A DNA stretch of 64,000 nt. Origin: Hyphomonadaceae bacterium. Its GTDB lineage: Bacteria; Pseudomonadota; Alphaproteobacteria; Caulobacterales; Aquidulcibacteraceae. A model generated the notes under the pieces. It ran no database searches and was not told where the DNA came from. It was given only the letters and a program-made list of their open reading frames with translations. Position numbers and translations under genes: made by a program. This document shows positions 34,265-42,054 of the stretch, in pieces (within the stretch, counting starts at the first letter, position 1; every line of letters starts with the position of its first letter). The DNA lies in assembly GCA_009773395.1 (NCBI GenBank), contig WRPI01000004.1:124001-188000 (forward strand), read 5' to 3'.

Positions 34265-34954
34265 TTAGTGCGCGGGTGCCGCGGCTGGCGCTACGGCATT
34301 AGTAGTCGCGGCGGCAGTTGGTGCGACTGCATTGCCTGCAACAGCATTAGCAGGCGCGGCTTCAGTTGCAGCCGCCGCAGCCGCTGGATCGCGTGCTGGG
34401 TCTGGCGCTGGAATCGCTGGCGCAGATGGCGATATCGAACGCAAATAGGCAATTGCTGCAATTCTATCTTCAGCTTTTGGCAAACCCGCAAATGACATTG
34501 ATGTGCCGTCCACTAATTTTTTCGGCGATTGCAAGAAACTATTTAATTGATCATAGCTCCAACTTTGGCCAAATGCTTTCATCGGTGCTGAATATCCAAA
34601 CCCTGCGTAACTACCCGCAGCTCTGCCTACAACCCCTGCCAAAGCTGGGCCAGTTTTATTGGCCGCAGCAGCCGAAAAATCGTGGCACGATTGGCAAACT
34701 TTGGTGACTTTTTCGCCATTAGCTTGATAGGCCGCCAATTGTGCAGCATCACCAAATAAAGCGCCCCAATTAGGCAATAATTCAGGACCTTTGGTGGCCG
34801 AAGCGCTTGAACCTTCTTCGGCATCTACGGGATAACCAACAGCCTCAACATTTGAAGCATATAAATTGTCCGAAAACATTTGCATTCCCATAATACCAAG
34901 ACCAGTTGCCAAAACCGCACCAGCCGCCATATTGAACCACAAAGAGCCTTTCAT
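34265..34954 (-). CDS. Membrane-anchored cytochrome c
   Basis: 229-aa c-type cytochrome of the CycM/cyt c552 group. An uncleaved N-terminal helix (about 7-26) anchors it in the inner membrane; the haem site CQSCH is near residue 87, KTGPALAGVVGR follows, and the axial Met lies in DGTSMSFAGL. The last 55 residues are Ala/Pro/Thr-rich, an unusual low-complexity tail. Likely carries electrons from the bc1 complex to a terminal oxidase. Convergent with the NlpC/P60 gene. Confidence 0.9.
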   Translation of the reverse strand: MKGSLWFNMAAGAVLATGLGIMGMQMFSDNLYASNVEAVGYPVDAEEGSSASATKGPELLPNWGALFGDAAQLAAYQANGEKVTKVCQSCHDFSAAAANKTGPALAGVVGRAAGSYAGFGYSAPMKAFGQSWSYDQLNSFLQSPKKLVDGTSMSFAGLPKAEDRIAAIAYLRSISPSAPAIPAPDPARDPAAAAAATEAAPANAVAGNAVAPTAAATTNAVAPAAAPAH

Positions 34955-35142
34955 TTCAGTCTATCCCTCAAATCCTGTAAAATATTATATTAAGCGCATA
35001 TGACACGGCTTTGGTCGTCTATCAATATCCTCACCTGCCCATGGTGACTTTTTTTCGCGCAAAATTGAAGCTAATGCTGTATTTACCAGGCCGAAATTGA
35101 ACATCAATGCGAAATCAGCGCAAAAAATACGAAACAGAGTGA

Positions 35143-35886
35143 ATGAATCCAATTATTGTAATTCCCGCGCGCCTTGCGTCAACCCGACTACCCAATAAGC
35201 CATTGGCCGATATTGAAGGCAAGTCGATGATTGCGCGGGTTGTCGAGCGCGCTTTGCTGGCACAAACTGGTGCGGTTTTGGTTGCGGCGGGAGATGACGA
35301 AATCATGGAACCCGCGCAAGAAGCTGGCGCGGTGGCAATTTTGACAGACCCTCTATTGCCCTCGGGTTCGGACAGAGTTTTGGCTGCAATCGAAAAATAT
35401 GACCCGCAGTGTGATTTTGATGTGATTGTAAATCTACAAGGCGACATGCCAACATTTGACCCTATTATCATCAACAAAGTGCTTGAAATATTGGTGCAAA
35501 ATAGTGACGCGGATATAGCAACGCTGGTTTCGCCAAGTGAAAACCAAGATGAAAAGTCGGATCCGAATGTGGTAAAAGCCATTGTTGCAAACATCCAAAA
35601 TGACGGTTCAGGGCGGTGTTTATATTTCACTCGCGCCAATGCACCCAATGGCGATGGTCCAATATATCGCCATGTTGGCATTTATGCGTTTCGCCGCGCA
35701 GCCTTGAAAAAATTTGTAAATGCAGCGCCTTCGAGCCTTGAAATGCGCGAAAAATTGGAACAATTAAGGGCACTTGAAATCGGGCTGAAAATATTTGCGG
35801 GTCAAATTGACAATTTCCCAAAAGGTGTAGATACCGCCGAACACCTTGAGGCCGCGCGAGAATTTTATAGAAACGAACTTTTGTAA
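35143..35886 (+). CDS. kdsB: CMP-KDO synthetase (3-deoxy-manno-octulosonate cytidylyltransferase)
   Basis: 247 aa. Activates KDO with CTP for the inner core of lipopolysaccharide, so the cell has an LPS outer membrane. Motifs: ARLASTRLPNKPLADI, GSDRVLAA, VNLQGDMPTFDP, and HVGIYAFRRAALKKF with EQLRALEIG. Its TAA shares one base with the pheA start (TAATG), giving tight coupling. Confidence 0.95.
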   Translation: MNPIIVIPARLASTRLPNKPLADIEGKSMIARVVERALLAQTGAVLVAAGDDEIMEPAQEAGAVAILTDPLLPSGSDRVLAAIEKYDPQCDFDVIVNLQGDMPTFDPIIINKVLEILVQNSDADIATLVSPSENQDEKSDPNVVKAIVANIQNDGSGRCLYFTRANAPNGDGPIYRHVGIYAFRRAALKKFVNAAPSSLEMREKLEQLRALEIGLKIFAGQIDNFPKGVDTAEHLEAAREFYRNELL

Positions 35887-36734
35887 TGAGCAAATACATA
35901 GCTTTCCAAGGTGAATTGGGCGCCAACAGCCACATGGCGGCTCTAAACGCGCGCCCCGAATATATTCCAATGCCGTGCCAAACATTTGAAGATGCATTCA
36001 GCGCTGTTATTGATGGCAAAGCCGATTTGGCAATGATTGCAATTGAAAACACATTGGCGGGCAGGGTCGCTGATGTGCATCATTTATTGCCGCAATCTGG
36101 GCTATTTATTATTGACGAATATTTTGCACCAATCCACCACCAATTAGTTGGCGCAAAAGGCGCGAAAATTGGCGATGTCAAACATATTCGTTCGCATCCG
36201 ATGGCATTGGGGCAGTGCCGCAAAATTATCGCTGAACTAAAAGCCACACCAATTGTCACGGCCGATACTGCCGGCGCAGTGCGCGAAATTGCGCAATTGG
36301 ACGATAAGTCACATGCATGTTTGGGAACCGCTTTGGCGGCGCGCGATTATGATTTACCAATTTTGCGCGCTGATGTTGAAGATGCCAAACATAATGCGAC
36401 AAGGTTTGTGATTTTGGCTGCAAATGCCGATGACGCGGCTTTTGTTGATGATGGCCGCAAATATATTACTTCATTGGTTTTCAGGGTGCGCAATATCCCA
36501 GCAGCATTATACAAAGCCATGGGCGGGTTTGCCACAAATGGCGTCAATATGACCAAATTAGAAAGCTATCAAATCGGTGGTAGTTTTAACGCCACCCAGT
36601 TTTATGCCGATATTGAAGGCCACCCAGATCAACGCAACGTCCAACTCGCATTGCAAGAACTTCGGTTTTTTGCGGCGGATTTGACAGTTTTGGGGATTTA
36701 TCACGCGCATGAGTTCAGGTCACGCGTGGTTTAG
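35886..36734 (+). CDS. pheA: Prephenate dehydratase
   Basis: 282-aa single-function enzyme making phenylpyruvate for phenylalanine synthesis. N-terminal catalytic domain (to about 185) with FQGELGANSHMAA, ENTLAGRV, SHPMALGQC, the TA..GAVREIA region and NATRFVIL. C-terminal ACT regulatory domain (about 198-275) with NIPAALYKAMGGFATNGVNMTKLESYQ for phenylalanine feedback. Ends with TAG at 36732-36734, where R1-like end sequence begins. Confidence 0.93.
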   Translation: MSKYIAFQGELGANSHMAALNARPEYIPMPCQTFEDAFSAVIDGKADLAMIAIENTLAGRVADVHHLLPQSGLFIIDEYFAPIHHQLVGAKGAKIGDVKHIRSHPMALGQCRKIIAELKATPIVTADTAGAVREIAQLDDKSHACLGTALAARDYDLPILRADVEDAKHNATRFVILAANADDAAFVDDGRKYITSLVFRVRNIPAALYKAMGGFATNGVNMTKLESYQIGGSFNATQFYADIEGHPDQRNVQLALQELRFFAADLTVLGIYHAHEFRSRVV

Positions 36735-37108
36735 GCCAAGGGATGTTCAAGTAGAACCGCTTAAAGCGGATTGTGTTTGGTTTTTACGCTTTAAGAAAAT
36801 GTTATGCTAATGCGACACATTAGCGGTTGTGTTGATATTGCTTAGAAGAAATTGCTTAGGAATGGTCTAAGGGCAGGTTTGCCTTGAGCCCATTCGGTTA
36901 TTGTCCTTCTGCGCCTTAGTTTTTGTCAAGGCCCTTGCCTTCGGGCGCAAAGCGCGGCCTTGACAAAAACTAAGGCGCAGACACACTCGATGAATGGTTT
37001 TGGTTAGACAAGTCTAGCCATAAACCATTCCAAAGCCACTTAATCTTTCTTTCTCAAACAATCCGCAAAATGTAAATATTTGATGCGACTTGAACGTCCA
37101 ATGCCCTA
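36732..37108 (+). repeat. Possible R1-like ends enclosing the R3 copy d
   Basis: The left end starts at the pheA stop codon (36732) and carries GGATGTTCAAGT at 36741-36752; the right end (37085-37108) carries ACTTGAACGTCC followed by AATGCCCTA. The two are inverted repeats with one T-G pair at the same position as in the R1 copies. TAG-to-GGATG spacing equals that of R1 copy a. The R1 core is not recognisable between them; R3 copy d lies inside. Either a decayed or composite R1, or chance similarity of short arms. Confidence 0.4.
36852..37060 (+). repeat. R3 three-stem element, copy d
   Basis: 209 nt, aligned along its length with copy c (14259-14480) in the same orientation. It has a perfect 25-bp inverted repeat (36909-36933 with 36956-36980) whose base sequence differs from copy c but remains fully paired, an inner C(TTCG)G hairpin, and a third stem (36992-37009 with 37012-37030). 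Located between pheA and the convergent nudC. No open frame is supported inside. Confidence 0.85.
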
Positions 37109-37155
37109 GTTAGCTTATTTGTTCGCGCTTTTCGTGCGCAAAACCGCACGCACTT

Positions 37156-38082
37156 TTAAGCCAAGCTCTCCAGCCAATGCTGCATTATGTGATACGCAAT
37201 CGCCACTTTCGGTGGACCAAAAAACTGCTCGCTATCAATTAAAGTGCCACCATCGAGCATTTCGGCAATTTGGCTTTTGCTGAACCAACGTGCATCGGCA
37301 ATTTCTTCGGCATCAATTGAAATTTCGGTGGTTGTCGCAGTGGCAATAAGCCCAATCATCAATTGTGATGGAAAAGGCCAAGGTTGATTGCCAATTATTT
37401 CGCAATCCGAAACCATTACACCGACTTCCTCAAAAACTTCGCGGCGACAGGCTTCTTCAATGCTCTCACCCGCCTCAATGAAGCCTGCCAAACAGGAATA
37501 AAAAGCTCTTGGAAATCGCGGGCTATTTCCCAATAAGCATTTGCCGTCATGCACTACCAGCATTATGGCGACTGGGTCGGTTCTCGGGAAATGCTCGGTG
37601 TTGCAATCTGGGCAAATTCGTTTCCAGCCAGCTTCGGCAATATCGCTCGAAGCGCCACAATTGGCACAATATCCGTGCCGTCCATGCCAATCGAAAAGCG
37701 AGCGCGCGACACCCAACATAGCCAAATCTTCATGGGAAATTCTCATCATCATTTGCCGCAATTCTGCAAACTCACCCATGCCTTGCAATATTGAATTATC
37801 GACATCAAAACTTGCAGACAATTCGATAGCGAACAATGGAATAGAATCATTGTCCTTGCCCAGGTAAATTGGCCCAAGTTTAATTTTACCAAATTGCGGC
37901 AATGCGCTTGCTAACAATCTTAATGGTGCGTTTGCGTCCTTGGCAAAAAACGGTTTTGCGTTTTGAAATATTATTAGCTCGGTGTTGGGGCTTGCCAATT
38001 GTTCCGCAATATAAGCGGCATCATTGCGTTTGCCGCTCTCTCTATCAAGTTTGCCGCCAGCGAAAGGCAATATCTTATCCAA
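37156..38082 (-). CDS. nudC: NAD(+) diphosphatase NudC
   Basis: 308-aa Nudix hydrolase that splits NAD(H) and removes NAD caps from RNA. Zinc ribbon CANCG ... CPDC (about residues 140-160), then Nudix box GFIEAGESIEEACRREVFEEVG and the NudC motif NQPWPFPSQLM (SQPWPFPxS family mark). The start is TTG 38082; no ATG precedes the domain. Divergent from the CPBP-like gene. Confidence 0.92.
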   Translation of the reverse strand: MDKILPFAGGKLDRESGKRNDAAYIAEQLASPNTELIIFQNAKPFFAKDANAPLRLLASALPQFGKIKLGPIYLGKDNDSIPLFAIELSASFDVDNSILQGMGEFAELRQMMMRISHEDLAMLGVARSLFDWHGRHGYCANCGASSDIAEAGWKRICPDCNTEHFPRTDPVAIMLVVHDGKCLLGNSPRFPRAFYSCLAGFIEAGESIEEACRREVFEEVGVMVSDCEIIGNQPWPFPSQLMIGLIATATTTEISIDAEEIADARWFSKSQIAEMLDGGTLIDSEQFFGPPKVAIAYHIMQHWLESLA

Positions 38083-38123
38083 TTTATTTGCCCGTTTCGT
38101 AAAAATAGTGCCAGACTAATATT

Positions 38124-39008
38124 ATGATAATAAGTTTAGCATTTAATGCCGCATTATACAAAGAATTGAAAGGCGATATTTTGACCGAAGCCGCGAACGT
38201 GCCGAAATTAAAGCAAATTATTGCACTCGTGTCCTCCGCTATTTATGTGGTTGCGGCGACATATTTCGCGGGGCTGGCTTCGACAAATATTGCATATGGC
38301 TTAGCCTTCAAAGGGATTGCAATACCGGTTCGCGAACCTTTGAACATTGGAATTGTTTTGGCCTTTTATTGGTTGTTTTTGAAATATCAACGCAATTTAG
38401 TCAATAATCCGATGCCAATTGGTGGGCTAAAAGCCGTTTTTTTTGGTGTTGGCACGACTATTATTTTATTGTCTGCAACATGGTTTGGTTTATGGCAAAT
38501 TCGGGCTTTAACCAACTTCACGCCTAGCCCCATCGACCAACAAGCCGCAATCGGTGTGATATTTGGTTTTGTATTTGTATTCATTCATGGCTTGTCCGAA
38601 CAATGGTTGTTGCAAAAAATTGGCCAGCAGCTTTTTGCGCAATTTTACGGAAAATGGGTTGGGATATTGAGCGCGGGCGCAATGTTCGCAATATTGCAGG
38701 CTCTACAGGGATATGCCACGCCAATTTACATCGTCAATAGTGTAGTCTTTGGGGTGCTTATGGCAATAATGGCAGCTAAGTTCGGCATATTGGCTGCCGC
38801 CGCCGCGCATGGCTTCTGGACCTGGGCTGAAGTCATTTATTTGCCAGCCGCATTTGATTTCCACTTAAGTGCTGGCCTGTTTTCGGGGCAGCGGCAGGAT
38901 TCTTATAGCTCGCTTATTTTCACTTTGGTTGCGGCGGCTTTGTGTTTAATCCTTGGATTTGCGAAAAATTTCAACTACAAGACCAAGCATGACGAGATCA
39001 AGCATTAG
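38124..39008 (+). CDS. CPBP-like membrane protein with degenerate active-site motifs
   Basis: 294-aa protein with about eight spans, resembling the CAAX-protease/CPBP family. The position of the usual EExxxR motif reads GLSEQWLLQ, and that of the HxxxN motif reads HGFWTW, so one acidic residue and the His remain but the second Glu, Arg and Asn are missing. It may be a non-catalytic member. Its end overlaps the next gene's start (38989) by 20 nt. Confidence 0.55.
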   Translation: MIISLAFNAALYKELKGDILTEAANVPKLKQIIALVSSAIYVVAATYFAGLASTNIAYGLAFKGIAIPVREPLNIGIVLAFYWLFLKYQRNLVNNPMPIGGLKAVFFGVGTTIILLSATWFGLWQIRALTNFTPSPIDQQAAIGVIFGFVFVFIHGLSEQWLLQKIGQQLFAQFYGKWVGILSAGAMFAILQALQGYATPIYIVNSVVFGVLMAIMAAKFGILAAAAAHGFWTWAEVIYLPAAFDFHLSAGLFSGQRQDSYSSLIFTLVAAALCLILGFAKNFNYKTKHDEIKH

Positions 39009-39666
39009 CCTTACGCCCGAAATAATTGATTATATTATTGCCGCCAACCCAATCGAAAATGACGTTTTGAGCCTGTGCCGCGCTGAAACCGCAAATCACC
39101 CTAGGGGCAATATGCAAATTAGCCCCGAGCAAGGTGCTTTCATGTCGTTTTTGCTACGTTTAATCGACGCGCGAATTGCGGTCGAAGTTGGTGTATTTAC
39201 TGGCTATTCATCGCTCACGACCGCGCTTGCTTTAAGGACAAATGCCGGCCCTGGTGCCCGTTTGTTTGCGCTTGATATTTCACATGCCTATCTTGATATT
39301 GCCAAAAAATATTGGGAAATGGCAGAAGTTTCAGGCGTGATTGTCCCAATGATTGCGCCCGCAAAATCCAGCCTTAGTGAACTTCTTGAAAGCGGCTATG
39401 AAGGAAAAATTGACTTCATTTTCATTGATGCCGATAAAAAAGGCTATCTCGACTATTTGCCGCTGGCCAAAAAATTATTGCGTGCTGGTGGTTTGGTCAT
39501 GTTTGACAATGCGTTATTAAACGGACGGGTAGCCGATACTAGCAATACGGACGAAGAAGTAATCGCATTGCGCGAATTGGTGCAATTGGTGAAATCTGAT
39601 CCGAAATTAGATGAATGCTTTATCGGCGTGGGCGACGGCCTTTTATTGGCGCGCAAAAAATCCTAA
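38989..39666 (+). CDS. SAM-dependent O-methyltransferase
   Basis: 225-aa enzyme of the caffeoyl-CoA/catechol O-methyltransferase family (methyltransf_3). SAM site EVGVFTGYSSLTTALAL (about 62-78), acidic loop FALDISHAYLDIAKKYW, and metal-binding FIDADKKGYLDYLPLAKKLLRAGGLVMFDNALLNGRV. It transfers methyl from SAM to a hydroxyl of a small molecule; the substrate is unknown. ATG 38989 is preferred over an upstream start deeper in the CPBP gene. Confidence 0.88.
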   Translation: MTRSSISLTPEIIDYIIAANPIENDVLSLCRAETANHPRGNMQISPEQGAFMSFLLRLIDARIAVEVGVFTGYSSLTTALALRTNAGPGARLFALDISHAYLDIAKKYWEMAEVSGVIVPMIAPAKSSLSELLESGYEGKIDFIFIDADKKGYLDYLPLAKKLLRAGGLVMFDNALLNGRVADTSNTDEEVIALRELVQLVKSDPKLDECFIGVGDGLLLARKKS

Positions 39667-39678
39667 ACTAGCGCCGCG

Positions 39679-40170
39679 CTAAACGCGCCCTTCGCTGGCC
39701 AATTGAATTGCAATTGCAATCTCGCAGTCACGCACTAATTCCTCGCCAATTGCGCTGTCTCTATTTTCGTTTTGCATTGTGAAAAGCGCGGCAACAGCAA
39801 CAGTGGTTAATAAATTGGCGTCTGGCTTAAAATCGCTTGGCGCATTGTCCAAATATTTGCAAATTAGGTCAGCAATACGCCCTAAATTTACAAATCCTGC
39901 ATTGGCTGCAACACCCCTAACTTCATGGGCATGATACCAAACTTCATCACGAATATTTTCTTTCCGTTCACGCGCGAGTTTTGAAATTGATTTAAGGCGA
40001 GTTTTAACTTGATCTTGAAGCGGCGGCATAAACTGCTCTAATATGGCTTCCGCCAATAGTATCAATTCGGGCGTTATGAAACTGGTTGCCTTGCCGCCAA
40101 TTTTTTGTTGCAACATAAATGAACGTGGAAATATTTCCGGGGTTTCAGATATCGATAATGCATAGGCCAT
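39679..40170 (-). CDS. HPt-like phosphotransfer protein
   Basis: 163-aa all-helical protein. YHAHEVRGVAANAGFVNLGRIADLICKYLD (about 87-116) matches the HPt consensus H-x-L/V-K/R-G-x-A-x-x-x-G, with the His as probable phosphorylated residue. It lies 2 nt downstream of a receiver gene in the same operon, so the two probably exchange phosphate in a phosphorelay. The kinase partner is not in the window. Confidence 0.65.
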   Translation of the reverse strand: MAYALSISETPEIFPRSFMLQQKIGGKATSFITPELILLAEAILEQFMPPLQDQVKTRLKSISKLARERKENIRDEVWYHAHEVRGVAANAGFVNLGRIADLICKYLDNAPSDFKPDANLLTTVAVAALFTMQNENRDSAIGEELVRDCEIAIAIQLASEGRV

Positions 40171-40172
40171 GA

Positions 40173-40715
40173 TTAAGTTTCCACTTTTTCTGTTTTGTTT
40201 GCCGCTAGTTTTGCTTTTTCAGCTTCTGGATCATCGGTTTTTCGCCGCCATGGACCCGCAAAATCTTTTGGACTAGTGCGCCTGCGGCATGGGCCAACAT
40301 ATGACGCTGTTTTTATGAACGGGCGTGGACGGTCAATTACCGCAATAATTCTGTCCATCAATGTTCGTGCCGAAATCGGCTTGGCCAAAAACTCATTGAC
40401 CCCAGCATCACGCACGGCTTCAACTTTGGATCTTTCGGTATGGCCAGTCATCATAATTATCGGCACGAATGGAAAAGGACTGTCGGCGGCGGTGCGCACC
40501 ATTTTGGAAAAGTCGAGACCGTCAATTGGATCCATGTTCAAGTCACAAATTACAACATCAGGAACGCCTGCGCGCATGACTTCAAAGGCATCGGCTCCGT
40601 CGCAGGCTTCTTTGACTGTGCCAATCCCTATACCGCGCAAAATGGCAACAACAATCGAGCGCATATGCGCATTATCATCGACCACCAAAACATGAATAGA
40701 GCCAAGGCCAGCCAT
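40173..40715 (-). CDS. Single-domain response regulator with basic C-terminal tail
   Basis: 180-aa CheY-like protein. Receiver domain about 5-128: acidic pair DDNAHMRS, phosphoacceptor Asp in VVICDLNMDPIDGLDF, Thr in MMTGHTER and Lys in FLAKPIS. The tail (about 132-180) has YVGPCRRR and FAGPWRRK, a repeated GP-x-RR motif common in alphaproteobacterial receivers, then a Lys/Glu-rich end. No output domain. Operon with the HPt-like gene. Confidence 0.85.
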   Translation of the reverse strand: MAGLGSIHVLVVDDNAHMRSIVVAILRGIGIGTVKEACDGADAFEVMRAGVPDVVICDLNMDPIDGLDFSKMVRTAADSPFPFVPIIMMTGHTERSKVEAVRDAGVNEFLAKPISARTLMDRIIAVIDRPRPFIKTASYVGPCRRRTSPKDFAGPWRRKTDDPEAEKAKLAANKTEKVET

Positions 40716-40782
40716 TTGTAATTAACCCCAAAGCCAAAGCACGAATTATAGGGCGGTCTTAGTTAATTATACGTTGAAAATT

Positions 40783-40889
40783 CTAGCGCGGTTTGCGTTT
40801 AGTTGTCACTAAACGCCCGCGCTAGTTAGTTTCTTGGTCGCGCATTTTTGCTTATTAAGTTGAATCAACTTAAACGCAATGCGCTCTAG
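40783..40889 (-). repeat. R2 double-hairpin element, copy a
   Basis: 107 nt. Hairpin one (40783-40825): CTAGCGCGG pairs with CCGCGCTAG, continued by GCGTTTAG/CTAAACGC. Hairpin two (40840-40884): GCGCAT pairs with ATGCGC, continued by an AAGTTG/CAACTT inner stem. The linker contains CTTGGTC. On the minus strand it aligns over its full length, without net gap, to copy b at 43247-43353. It sits between the gene at 40901 and the receiver gene, both on the minus strand. Confidence 0.85.
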
Positions 40890-40900
40890 TTTCCACATGC

Positions 40901-41575
40901 TTATCGAGCATAGTCGGCACGGTTTGGCGCAGTATTAAATGCTAAATTTATCGCTCCGCGTGCGTTTGCGGCACTGGGCGTAAAAACCAAAGCGTCGCCT
41001 TGTTTAACCAGTGGAATTTGGCGACTATTAGAGAAATTTACGAAGCCCGATTGCGCACCTTTGAAAGCAATTGAAGTAAATTTCGGTGCCATAAGCGCTG
41101 CTGGTCCGCCAGCAATTCGAATGCCATCACGATAATCGCTAAGCGCATTATTTATCGCGCTAACGGCTACGCTTCTTCCAAGAGGGATAATTGGTTCAAT
41201 ATCCAAATTTACCGAAATGCCGCTGCCTTTGGCCTTGGAGTCGCTAGTGCCCGAATTAGGGAGTTCGACTGTAGCACGCCTGAAATTTTCAAGGTCTGGT
41301 GGGTTTAATATCACACCGTTTCTGTCGGTTCTAAGAAGGGTTCGTTGAGCGCCATTTACCAAATATAATTCGGGCAATGGCCCGCTACGCGAACGAATTG
41401 TATAAAGCAAATTAAAGCCATCACGGATATGGGGCGGTAATGTAAGGTATTTATCCCAAAATTGGAAAACTTGATTGGCGCGTAAGGCACGAACTTCGGA
41501 AGCAAATACGCTATTTTGCGAATATAAAGCGATAAAAATGCTGACCAAAACGACAGGTAAAAATAATTTTTTCAT
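40901..41575 (-). CDS. Exported protein of unknown function
   Basis: 224-aa protein with a signal peptide (cleavage near VFASE, about residue 26). The rest is soluble, with FQFWDKYLTLPPHIRDGFNLLY near the N-terminus and a long segment rich in small residues. I recognise no family. ATG 41575 has GGTGG upstream. It lies downstream of the methyltransferase-like gene and may share its transcript. Confidence 0.55.
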   Translation of the reverse strand: MKKLFLPVVLVSIFIALYSQNSVFASEVRALRANQVFQFWDKYLTLPPHIRDGFNLLYTIRSRSGPLPELYLVNGAQRTLLRTDRNGVILNPPDLENFRRATVELPNSGTSDSKAKGSGISVNLDIEPIIPLGRSVAVSAINNALSDYRDGIRIAGGPAALMAPKFTSIAFKGAQSGFVNFSNSRQIPLVKQGDALVFTPSAANARGAINLAFNTAPNRADYAR

Positions 41576-41630
41576 AACCACCATTGAGTGGCAAGAATTG
41601 TTGCAGTCAAATTAATTTGAATTAATAAGT

Positions 41631-42054
41631 TCAACTTTTCTTTTTCTTATTTGGTGGATTCCAAGTTGGTATATTGGGGTTAACACGCGGCGGCGTTGCT
41701 TTTGTTTTGGCTTTTGGCGCTGCTGGTGTTGTACGAGTATTTGTCCTTGGCGCAGTTCTTGTTGTTGATTGCCTTGCAGCATTGGTGCTTGTTGGTCTTG
41801 ATGCACTAGTTCTTGCACCACTAGAATTGCGCGTTGGCGTCGTCGATGGTCTTGACCTGGCCGAATTAGTTGCGGCGCTGGTGCTGCTTGGTCGTGGCGT
41901 CGTTCTTGCGTTGGGCGTGGCGGCAAGCTCGCTGGCGCGGCGTCAGGGGCTGGATTCGCTGCTGCTGTTTCAGCCTGCGCATCGCGCACCGCGACAACAA
42001 ATGGCTCGGCAGAAGGTGAAGCAGGCGGGGTCGTGTTTAAAGCGTCAGTTCCAA
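41631..42054 (-). pseudogene. Frame-broken Ser/Thr/Pro/Ala-rich tail downstream of the methyltransferase-like gene
   Basis: Coding-like composition continues past the upstream stop in two other minus frames. From about 42100 to 41945 one frame reads SIAGELIVGTDALNTTPP, AEPFVVAVRDAQAETAAANP without a proper start. From 41942 to 41631 a second frame is open for 103 codons, also without a start, and ends PNIPTWNPPNKKKKS. The pattern suggests that one long tail was broken by two indels, or that the assembly has two errors here. A GTG-started frame over 41612-41989 is Gln/Arg-rich and less convincing. Confidence 0.45.

Noticed and set aside
39669-39681. TAGCGC-C-GCGCTA palindrome, and TAGCGC motifs at the stop codons at 10940 and 48585
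   Set aside because: They match the ends of R1/R2 but are only 6 bp arms; the motif is frequent in this genome, so they are not called repeat copies.
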